From assembly GCA_030640865.1 (NCBI GenBank), contig DAOWIP010000247.1:1-6652 (forward strand): a stretch of 6,652 nucleotides of DNA, written 5' to 3'. Position numbers and translations under genes: made by a program. Numbering within the stretch: position 1 is the first letter of the stretch; each line of letters opens with the position of its first letter. Source of the stretch: Sedimentisphaerales bacterium. Its GTDB lineage: Bacteria > Planctomycetota > Phycisphaerae > Sedimentisphaerales > SM23-30. Positions 1-5,351 of the stretch are shown piece after piece. Below the pieces are notes generated by a model. It saw nothing but the letters and a program-made list of their open reading frames with translations, was not told where the DNA came from and made no database searches.

Positions 1-2
1 GA

Positions 3-218
3 TTGTTAGTATGTACACTAAAACTGCCGGACTCGGACCCGGCAGCAGCGTATTTGAAAAAGTGCATACTTGACTACGCCGGCAGCGACCGGTTCCACCC
101 ACGCACCTATGTAGCTCCACAGGAAATTGCCAATCGCTTGAAAATAAAGCTGCCTGGTCCGGAAAAACAACACAAAACAGACCAGGCATTTGATCCATTT
201 GCACAGCAGGTGAAATAA
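3..218 (+). CDS. C-terminal end of an unrecognised protein (5' partial)
   Basis: The frame is open from the first complete codon of the window and ends at the TAA at 216-218. A TTG is the first codon in the window, but it has no visible ribosome binding site because the edge is there, so this is probably the tail of a longer gene. The visible 71 residues are soluble-looking, with a charged and amphipathic middle (AAAYLKKCILDYAGSDRF) and a proline- and lysine-rich end (KIKLPGPEKQ, DPFAQQVK). I recognise no family and see no motif, membrane segment or signal peptide. The TAA stop is also the first three bases of the left inverted-repeat arm of the RAYT remnant, so the natural C-terminus may have been altered by that insertion. 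It runs convergently towards the acidic protein gene at 454-1749. The alternative is a chance open frame. The minus-strand frame over the same bases is a weaker candidate, because its transposase similarity stops at the repeat arm. Confidence 0.45.
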   Translation: MLVCTLKLPDSDPAAAYLKKCILDYAGSDRFHPRTYVAPQEIANRLKIKLPGPEKQHKTDQAFDPFAQQVK

Positions 219-238
219 AGGTGTCCGGTACTTTTTTT
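216..238 (+). repeat. Left inverted-repeat arm of RAYT remnant
   Basis: The arm reads TAAAGGTGTCCGGTAC followed by seven T. Its first three bases are the TAA stop of the plus-strand partial gene ending at 218. Bases 216-231 are an exact reverse complement of 441-456. Confidence 0.85.
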
Positions 239-398
239 GGGCAGCAAAGCTGGACCAGGAATAGTTATTCGGATTGTCAACGATTTCGGCGTGTAAGGGA
301 TTGGCTTCGATGTATCGCAGGACGGTTAAGTAATGACTGTCGCCCTGGACAGGAAAGCTTTTGTAGCCGCATAAGGTTATTCGTTTTGGCCTGCTCAT
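237..398 (-). pseudogene. Internally deleted REP-associated tyrosine transposase (RAYT) remnant
   Basis: From the ATG at 398-396 the minus frame reads MSRPKRITL, a typical RAYT amino-terminus (M-x-RPxRI). It then passes directly into CGYKSFPVQGD, LTVLRYIEANPLHAEIV and NYSWSSF, which resemble the C-terminal part of that family (usual form: KSFPVQ, LRYIExNPLRAxLV, WSS). Only about 54 residues remain, against roughly 150-300 in full proteins. The HUH metal-binding motif (NHxHL) and the region expected to carry the catalytic tyrosine are missing between residues 9 and 10 of the remnant. The frame is preserved across the junction, suggesting one internal deletion rather than gradual decay. After Q54 the frame runs into the left repeat arm (KKYRTP) and on into flanking DNA, so the original C-terminus is lost. 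No transposase activity is expected. Assignment to the family is by sequence likeness read by eye. Confidence 0.8.
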
Positions 399-433
399 GC
401 CGTAAGAATAACGGAAAAACAAAGAAAAGCAAG

Positions 434-456
434 AAAAAAGGTACCGGACACCTTTA
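434..456 (-). repeat. Right inverted-repeat arm of RAYT remnant
   Basis: Read on the minus strand, this is the same TAAAGGTGTCCGGTAC core followed by C and six T. Its first bases supply the TAA stop (454-456) of the acidic protein gene on the minus strand. It includes GGTACC, itself a six-base palindrome. Confidence 0.85.
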
Positions 457-1749
457 ATTCACAATCAGCAGGATAAGGGCAGCAGCGATAACGGAAACGA
501 TCATCGTTACTACGCCGATCATACCAAGAATATCTTTAGTCTTATCGGGGACAGACCCGAACGGCTTATTCACGGTTTCCAATGACTGAACCAGCGTCCG
601 TTGTGGGAAGTTGAGATAACTATATCGGCCGGCACCGGACTCCGCGGTGGAGGGTGCGGGTTCTTCGGCCTTGCCCTCGACTTCGGCTAACTCCTTCATC
701 ACCACCTGGTCAACCTCGCTAACTGCCTGGTCGGTTTCAGTCGCCTGGTTTGCATCGGTTGGTTGATCTGCCTCGGTCGCGGGCTGAGTCTGGTCGGTCT
801 TAGGGGTGGTCTCGGCTGTCGGCTCGGTTTGCTCGGACGGATTTGATGAAGGTTTGGCTTGGTTGGACTGTTCGTCTGCCGGTGTATCTGCGGTTGGGGC
901 GTCCTGTGTTTGCGGCTCATCGTCTTCATCCGCTCCGCCTATATCCGGCAGATTGTCGATGATACTCTGTGCTTTCTGAGGGTCTTCATCGGGAGCTATT
1001 TGCGATTCAGCCTGGCTGGGTTGCCGTTCGGTCTCATTATCGTCGGCGGGTTTCTCCGGCTGTACGGACTGAGGTTCTTTTTGCTCGGCGGCGGGTGTTT
1101 CCGTGATTTCCTGTTCGAGTTGGGCCGGCGTTTCATCAATATCGTTGGTTTCGGGTGTCGGTTCATCTTCAACAGCGGCCGGCGTATCTGTGGTGGAAAC
1201 CTTTTCATCTTCGGCGGTTACTGGTTCATCCTGCTCCAGTTCCTCCGCCAATTCGGCGAGTACATCATCAATATTGTTGGCGGATTCTGCGGGTGCTTCG
1301 GTGGCGGTATCAGTAGGTATATCGGCGGTCTGATTTTCCGTACCTGATTTGTCAGCCTCATTCACTTGCTCATTCACTTGCTTCGGTTCGTCGTCCTCGC
1401 TTACCTCTTCCAGCAGGGTATTTAATTCTTTTTCGAGATTGTCCAGTGTGTTGTCAACCTCGCTGACCCTATTGCCAGGGCTGGTTAAATCGACATCTTT
1501 CTCCTGAATTGAGGCTTGGTTCTCGGCACTGTCGTCCTGGCCCAACTGATCATCGACGTCCGCCAGTGAATCGGCGGCAGCGGCCAGCAGACCATCAATA
1601 TCGCCCGGCTGGGTAGATTCGGCAGGTTTTTTTTCGGCGGCTGAACCGTTGTCCGCCCGGCTTTTCTCATCCGGCGGCGGATCGGTTGGACCGGATATTG
1701 TCGGGTCGTTTTCCTGTTTGTTTTCGTCTTTTTGTGAGTCCTCGGACAT
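454..1749 (-). CDS. Acidic, low-complexity, tail-anchored membrane protein with repeated short motifs
   Basis: The protein is 431 residues. The start at 1749 (MSEDSQKDEN) lies 11 bases after AAGGGA; in-frame ATGs at 1785 and 1758 are alternatives. Residues 1-370 are dominated by E, D, Q, T, P, A and S with almost no aromatics, so they are probably disordered. Short amphipathic segments recur inside: GDIDGLLAAAADSL (49-62), VDNTLDNLEKELNTLLEEV (98-116), NNIDDVLAELAEELEQ (158-173), NDIDETPAQLEQEI (202-215), SIIDNLPDI (262-270) and SEVDQVVMKELAEVEG (344-359). A more ordered region follows (GRYSYLNFPQRTLVQSLETV, then NKPFG) and leads into a single hydrophobic helix (about 408-430), ending in N431. 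There is no signal peptide, so a tail-anchored topology with the acidic part in the cytoplasm is likely. I know no function for it; a membrane-tethered scaffold or binding platform is a guess. It is divergent from rsmE. Its stop codon coincides with the end of the RAYT element, so the last residues could have been altered by the insertion. Confidence 0.85.
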   Translation of the reverse strand: MSEDSQKDENKQENDPTISGPTDPPPDEKSRADNGSAAEKKPAESTQPGDIDGLLAAAADSLADVDDQLGQDDSAENQASIQEKDVDLTSPGNRVSEVDNTLDNLEKELNTLLEEVSEDDEPKQVNEQVNEADKSGTENQTADIPTDTATEAPAESANNIDDVLAELAEELEQDEPVTAEDEKVSTTDTPAAVEDEPTPETNDIDETPAQLEQEITETPAAEQKEPQSVQPEKPADDNETERQPSQAESQIAPDEDPQKAQSIIDNLPDIGGADEDDEPQTQDAPTADTPADEQSNQAKPSSNPSEQTEPTAETTPKTDQTQPATEADQPTDANQATETDQAVSEVDQVVMKELAEVEGKAEEPAPSTAESGAGRYSYLNFPQRTLVQSLETVNKPFGSVPDKTKDILGMIGVVTMIVSVIAAALILLIVN

Positions 1750-1885
1750 GATTGCCATATTCCCTTGATAAAATAAGTTCACCATTGATAAACATAATAA
1801 TTAGTATTACTTTTATCGGTTGAATAACCAGGGCAATCTATCGACCAATACCTTATACTACCTATTTACTACTACAGGAGTGCCA
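1750..1885. promoter_or_regulatory. Divergent intergenic region between the acidic protein gene and rsmE
   Basis: This 136-bp A+T-rich gap separates two divergent starts and must hold the promoters for both unless they are transcribed from elsewhere. TATACT at 1854-1859 is a fair -10 box for rsmE, about 27 bases before its ATG, but no good -35 box lies 16-18 bases upstream. For the minus-strand gene, TTGCCC (1830-1835 read in reverse) and A+T-rich bases beyond are only weak candidates. AAGGGA, read on the minus strand just before the acidic protein start, is its ribosome binding site. I see no clear operator palindrome. Confidence 0.35.
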
Positions 1886-2611
1886 ATGAAGCGTTATCGG
1901 TTCTTTTGCCGTCCTATAAATACGCCGCTTATGGAGCTTTCCGGCACCGAGGCCCATCACCTTGCCAAAGTGCTCAGACTCGATGTTGGCGGAGAAGTGG
2001 AGGTGTTCGACGGAGCCGGTACGTTGGCCCATGCGACGATAACCGAAATACATAGGGAGAAGGTAAGCTTAACGGTGGACTCTGTTCAGCAGACGTCGCA
2101 GCCTGACCGGGGCCAAATCGTTATTGCAGCAAGCATAGCCAAAGGAGAACGATTTGACTGGCTTATCGGCAAATGTACCGAATTGGGCGTCGATCGGATT
2201 ATGCCTGTTTTGTACGAGCGGACCGTAAAGCAGTCTCGCAATCCGAGGACTATCGAGCGATGGGAAAACCTGACCATCGCGGCGGCAAAACAGTGCCGTC
2301 GTCTTTTCCTGCCCCGAATCGATCCGCCTCGACCATTAAGCGATGTCCTGCAAAACATAAAAAGCGATTACCCACAAGGGCATATCCTGCTGGGCAGCCT
2401 TAATGCGCAAAACCCCTCATTAATCAGGCAAAAGTTCGGTCTTTCCGACGTGATTGCCTTTATCGGCCCGGAAGGTGGCCTGACAGATAATGAAAAAAAT
2501 CTGCTCGAAAAAAACAACGCCCAACCTGTCCGCCTGACCGATACTACACTGCGTATCGAAACCGCCGCGATAACCTTCGCCGCAATCCTTACGACAAAAC
2601 TCCGCGGATAA
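1886..2611 (+). CDS. rsmE: 16S rRNA (uracil1498-N3)-methyltransferase RsmE
   Basis: RsmE transfers a methyl group from S-adenosylmethionine to N3 of U1498 in 16S rRNA, near the decoding centre, and works in the cytoplasm on the 30S subunit. The protein is 241 residues, normal for the family. The N-terminal PUA-like RNA-binding domain begins RYRFF (3-7) and includes HHLAKVLRL (24-32) and VEVFDGAG (38-45). The SPOUT (trefoil-knot) catalytic domain follows, with KGERFDWLIGKCTELGV (86-102), AAAKQCRR (132-139, usually AAEQSxR), GPEGG (194-198) and TLRIETAAI (221-229), the last two forming the cofactor-binding knot. The ATG at 1886 is chosen because AGGAG lies five bases before it and the family starts here; an in-frame TTG at 1820 would add 22 residues unlike RsmE. 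It is a single gene, divergent from the acidic protein gene, and an IS21 element begins 41 bp after its stop. The KQC variant of the usual EQS motif is minor. Confidence 0.96.
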   Translation: MKRYRFFCRPINTPLMELSGTEAHHLAKVLRLDVGGEVEVFDGAGTLAHATITEIHREKVSLTVDSVQQTSQPDRGQIVIAASIAKGERFDWLIGKCTELGVDRIMPVLYERTVKQSRNPRTIERWENLTIAAAKQCRRLFLPRIDPPRPLSDVLQNIKSDYPQGHILLGSLNAQNPSLIRQKFGLSDVIAFIGPEGGLTDNEKNLLEKNNAQPVRLTDTTLRIETAAITFAAILTTKLRG

Positions 2612-2652
2612 GAAAAAACAGACACTATGCCAAGTATATTGACATATTCAGG

Positions 2653-2704
2653 TGTCACGGGGCGCTTGAAAATCGGCCAGTTGAGGGCGCCTCAAAACCG
2701 GCCA
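2653..2704 (+). repeat. IS21 left terminal inverted repeat (two internal units)
   Basis: Begins TGTCAC. It contains two related units, at 2659-2679 (GGGGCGCT...AAAATCGGCCA) and 2684-2704 (AGGGCGCC...AAAACCGGCCA), 25 bases apart. It matches the reverse complement of 5289-5339 over most of its length. Confidence 0.9.
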
Positions 2705-2768
2705 CCCAATGTGATGATTTATAGTTGCTGTTTTCATTTTTTGCAAGTATTTTGCTGACTTTCAGAGG

Positions 2769-3536
2769 TTATTTCTCAGATTTGCTGCTATCCGTTTTGG
2801 ATTTTCTTGCTGATCCGCTCTTCAATCGGTAGCTTCTGCCCGTAATCTGAACAATCTCGGCATGATGCAGGAATCGGTCCAGGATTGCGGTCGCGGAAGG
2901 GGTGTCGCCCAGGAGTTTGCCCCAGTCCTCCAGCGGCCGGTTACTGGTCATAATCGTTGAACGAACTTCGTAACGACGCATAATCACTTCAAAAAGATAT
3001 TCGCTACTATTTCTCGGTAATTGTTTCATACCCATATCATCGATTATCAACAGATCGGGTTTAAGGTATTTCGCTAAAACTTTATCCGTTTGGCCCAGAG
3101 CTTCATCCTGCATAAAATCACGTACAAGGTCAAAGATCGAACGATATCGAACCGTGTGACCGCTTTTGATCGCCTGATAGCCTATCGCCTGAACGATATG
3201 GCTTTTGCCGGTGCCGGGCGGGCCGAGTAACAATATGTCATTAACCTGGCGAATGAATCTGCAACTGGCAAAATCATAGACCTGTTTCTTTTTGATAGAA
3301 CTGTTAAACTGCCAGTCAAAATCCTCCAGACTCTTGAGTTCCCGAAAGCCTGCCTGTTTGATTCTTCTTTCGATAAGTCTTTCCTGACGTATCAGAAGTT
3401 CATCCTGAAGGATAAGCTCTAAAAACTGTTCGTGTGAGAGCTTGTTGCCGGCGGCCTCCTGAAAACGAATCTCCAGTGAACCGGCTAATCCTGAAAGCCT
3501 GAGTTTTCTTAATGATGTCAATAAAGATTCACGCAT
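2769..3536 (-). CDS. istB: IS21 helper ATPase IstB
   Basis: IstB is the AAA+ (DnaC/DnaA-like) ATPase that assembles on target DNA and stimulates the IstA transposase. The protein is 255 residues, the usual length. The N-terminal helical region (1-80) is followed by the ATPase core: Walker A GPPGTGKS (105-112), Walker B LLIIDD (162-167), sensor-1 TSNRP (197-201) and DRFLHHAE (220-227), with the likely arginine finger. The basic C-terminal tail is rich in K and S. I choose the ATG at 3536 because AAGGAG lies eight bases before it and MRESLLTSLRKLRLSG is a typical IstB start; an in-frame GTG at 3587 would add 17 lysine-rich residues and lacks such a site. It lies downstream of istA, separated by 84 bases rather than overlapping as in many IS21 elements, and is presumably co-transcribed with it. 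Confidence 0.95.
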   Translation of the reverse strand: MRESLLTSLRKLRLSGLAGSLEIRFQEAAGNKLSHEQFLELILQDELLIRQERLIERRIKQAGFRELKSLEDFDWQFNSSIKKKQVYDFASCRFIRQVNDILLLGPPGTGKSHIVQAIGYQAIKSGHTVRYRSIFDLVRDFMQDEALGQTDKVLAKYLKPDLLIIDDMGMKQLPRNSSEYLFEVIMRRYEVRSTIMTSNRPLEDWGKLLGDTPSATAILDRFLHHAEIVQITGRSYRLKSGSARKSKTDSSKSEK

Positions 3537-3620
3537 TTGTTTTACTCCTTTTATCATTGATATTTTTTCGCTTTTTTTCACCTTCACAAGAAACGGGTGG
3601 AAAAAAGAAAGAAAAGATAT

Positions 3621-5222
3621 CTATTCATTATTTTCAACAAAATCCTGATAATCACTCATGCCACGTATGATCGGATGCTCTTCCATAAATTCCATCATCT
3701 GCTGGGAAGGCGCATCCTGTTCGATAATATTCCTGACCGTCCTCAAACGCCATGCGCCGTGAGACAAAGCCTTTTGACAGGCATTTTCTATTTGTTTATG
3801 AGAATACTTCCTGCTTAAAGATAACAACCCCAGAATTGCTCGTTGTGAGGTTACGCCTCTTATATCGAATAACTGTTTCGCCCAGCGATGGCTATATGTG
3901 CCTATTAGAAAGGTCCTCTGTAACAGCCATTGGGCGCCTTTTTCAATACCGCTGCGTTTGTGTTGATGGATGTGTTTGTCGTCAGTCTTAAATTTGCCCG
4001 GCTCTATTTTGGCATGCATGGTGATCTGGTGCATCCTGCTGTCAAATACTCGAACCAAACGGCCATCCCACCGAACCCACACCTTACGACCGACATACTC
4101 CGGAGGAACCGAATAATATGATTTGTCTACTTCAATATAGCCGTCACGGTGAACACTGCGACGAGCTTCGCTGAACGAAGGGAAATAACCGGCGGGCAAT
4201 TCTTTTAAGGCGGTTTTTTCCTTCTCCCTGAAAACCTTCTCTACCTGCTGACGAGTTGTGCCGTGGATGCGTTTGTCTGCTGTATTTTGCTCCCACCCAA
4301 GCAAATATTCGTTCTGCTCGTTAAGAGAGTTGAACACCCTGCCTTTGAGAGCATTTAATTTTACATATTTTATGCCATTTTCCACCTTGCCTTTATGGCG
4401 AGGCATATAGGGCCTGGTAGGCAATATCGCTGTGCCGTAATGGATACAAAATGATTGAAGTTTCGGAACTATCTCAGGATCGTACCAGTCTGCCTTGCTC
4501 ACCGCTGCCTTGAGATTATCGATTACTATGATTTGGGGCACTCCGCCGAAATACCAGAAGGCGTTCTCCATGCAACGCAGAAAATTATCGGTTGTCTGAT
4601 GAAATACCGTTTCGCTGTATGCCTTGCGGGAACAGCTTAAGACTATGCGAAAGACATAGCTCCTTTTACGTCGTCCGTTGGGCATTATTATTGACGAGGC
4701 GGTGCCAAAATCGACCTGGGCCTCCATACCCGGCGAACATTCCATACGCCTGAAGGGCAGTGGATTCGTCGTCCTGAGCTTGCCGACATAACGGCGGACA
4801 CTGTAATAACTGCCGGTGAAATTGTGCTCAATGGACAAATCCTGATAGATTCGACGTGCGGAGAGTTCCTGCTGAAGCTTGGATACGATGGTCTTATGAT
4901 AACAGACACATTGGCTTGTTGAGCCTGGTGGAACCTTGATCTGGTCCACCTGGGAGCCGGGGGGCGCTTTGGCCGGTTTTGAATTGCCAAGGGCCATCCC
5001 GGATAAACCGTATGTTGCCTGCTCACCGGGCGATTCGGCAGGCTCCTGTCTGGAAGAATCTCCTTTGGTAGCCCGCTTTACCTGTTGCTCACGGAGCTTG
5101 AAATACCTGCCGACCGTTTCCCTGTGGATGCCTAACTCTTGTCCTATTCGACGGTTAGACCAACCGTTGTCTTTGAGTTGTAGTATTAGTTGTACCTGTG
5201 CCATCTTCAAATAGTTCGCCAT
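3621..5222 (-). CDS. istA: IS21 transposase IstA (DDE family)
   Basis: IstA cuts and joins the IS ends by DDE (RNase H-fold) chemistry, assisted by IstB. The protein is 533 residues, at the long end for the family. An N-terminal helix-turn-helix covers about residues 20-42 (NRRIGQELGIHRETVGRYF). A second DNA-binding region follows at about 107-150. The catalytic integrase core has D171 (in EAQVDFG), D235 (in IVIDNLK) and E281 (in HKGKVENGIKYVK), so all three acidic residues are present. A C-terminal beta-rich domain follows (VDKSYYSVPPEYVGRKVWVR, residues 365-384). Residues 55-105 form a proline-, serine- and glycine-rich linker that looks like an insertion. The ATG at 5222 is supported by GGAGG six bases upstream. 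Its leader holds a seven-base-pair inverted repeat next to that site. No frameshift or missing catalytic residue is seen. Confidence 0.96.
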   Translation of the reverse strand: MANYLKMAQVQLILQLKDNGWSNRRIGQELGIHRETVGRYFKLREQQVKRATKGDSSRQEPAESPGEQATYGLSGMALGNSKPAKAPPGSQVDQIKVPPGSTSQCVCYHKTIVSKLQQELSARRIYQDLSIEHNFTGSYYSVRRYVGKLRTTNPLPFRRMECSPGMEAQVDFGTASSIIMPNGRRKRSYVFRIVLSCSRKAYSETVFHQTTDNFLRCMENAFWYFGGVPQIIVIDNLKAAVSKADWYDPEIVPKLQSFCIHYGTAILPTRPYMPRHKGKVENGIKYVKLNALKGRVFNSLNEQNEYLLGWEQNTADKRIHGTTRQQVEKVFREKEKTALKELPAGYFPSFSEARRSVHRDGYIEVDKSYYSVPPEYVGRKVWVRWDGRLVRVFDSRMHQITMHAKIEPGKFKTDDKHIHQHKRSGIEKGAQWLLQRTFLIGTYSHRWAKQLFDIRGVTSQRAILGLLSLSRKYSHKQIENACQKALSHGAWRLRTVRNIIEQDAPSQQMMEFMEEHPIIRGMSDYQDFVENNE

Positions 5223-5235
5223 TTTGAGCCTCCGC

Positions 5236-5258
5236 TAATCTGTTTTTTACCCAGATTA
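5236..5258 (-). promoter_or_regulatory. Inverted repeat in istA leader next to the ribosome binding site
   Basis: TAATCTG at 5236-5242 and its exact complement CAGATTA at 5252-5258 are separated by nine bases. In the istA transcript this would form a small stem-loop ending about one base before the GGAGG ribosome binding site. It could modulate translation or serve as an operator for transposase binding. A seven-base stem with an A-rich loop is weak, so its role is uncertain. Confidence 0.35.
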
Positions 5259-5288
5259 ACAAAGGCAATCGTTTTAACTATTCAAATT

Positions 5289-5339
5289 TGGCCGGTTTTA
5301 TAGCGCCCCACTATGGCCGGTTTTCAGCGCCCCTTGACA
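5289..5339 (-). repeat. IS21 right terminal inverted repeat (two internal units)
   Basis: Read inward on the minus strand it begins TGTCAAGGGG. It contains two units, GGGGCGCT...AAAACCGGCCA at 5333-5314 and again at 5309-5289. The istA promoter would have to lie in or just inside this repeat; I see no strong -35/-10 pair. Confidence 0.9.
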
Positions 5340-5351
5340 GCTGATTAGTTC

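Larger units (their letters stand above)
216..456. mobile_element. REP/RAYT-derived 241-bp non-autonomous element
   Basis: Two inverted arms bound this segment: 216-238 (TAAAGGTGTCCGGTAC then seven T) and 434-456 (its reverse complement, with one extra C before six T). Sixteen outer bases match exactly and contain the GGTAC core. Between them lies a degenerate minus-strand remnant of a RAYT-type (IS200/IS605-like, Y1) transposase. RAYT proteins are known to act on REP palindromes flanking their genes. Here the protein has lost its catalytic core, so the unit can only have moved in trans, like a MITE or REPIN. Identity between the arms stops at the TAA on each side (base 215 does not pair with base 457), which sets the boundary I use. 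No target duplication is visible, as expected for Y1 transposition. It lies between two convergent reading frames. The boundaries and the REP assignment are my inference. The inverted repeat itself is directly visible. Confidence 0.75.
2653..5339 (-). mobile_element. IS21-family insertion sequence, apparently complete
   Basis: The element is 2,687 bp and contains istA and istB on the minus strand, in that order, both with full reading frames. It is bounded by imperfect terminal inverted repeats (2653-2704 and 5289-5339) starting TGTCA and ending TGACA, which matches the TG...CA ends of the family. Each terminal repeat contains two copies of one unit, as is typical of IS21 ends with multiple transposase-binding sites. 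The element lies between rsmE and the DUF481 gene, which converge on it; its right edge is 12 bp past the DUF481 stop codon. The 4-8 bp target duplication usual for this family is not visible: the left flank ends ATTCAGG and the right flank begins GCTGATT. With both genes intact it may still be active, or was recently so, but that is inference. Confidence 0.92.

Noticed and set aside
18..236. Continuation of the minus-strand transposase frame past the left repeat arm
   Set aside because: Similarity to RAYT proteins stops at the arm. The rest reads into flanking DNA opposite the plus-strand partial gene, so I do not count it as gene sequence.
221..457. Plus-strand open frame across the RAYT element
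   Set aside because: It overlaps both repeat arms and is antisense to the clearly recognisable transposase remnant.
859..1347. Plus-strand open frame of 162 codons rich in G, F and I
   Set aside because: It is the reverse strand of the D/E-rich acidic protein; GAA, GAT and GAC codons read in reverse give F, I and V. Its membrane-like look is an artefact.
1820..1885. Upstream TTG start for rsmE adding 22 residues
   Set aside because: The ATG at 1886 has a well-spaced AGGAG site and matches the usual RsmE amino-terminus. The extension is unlike the family and covers the likely -10 region.
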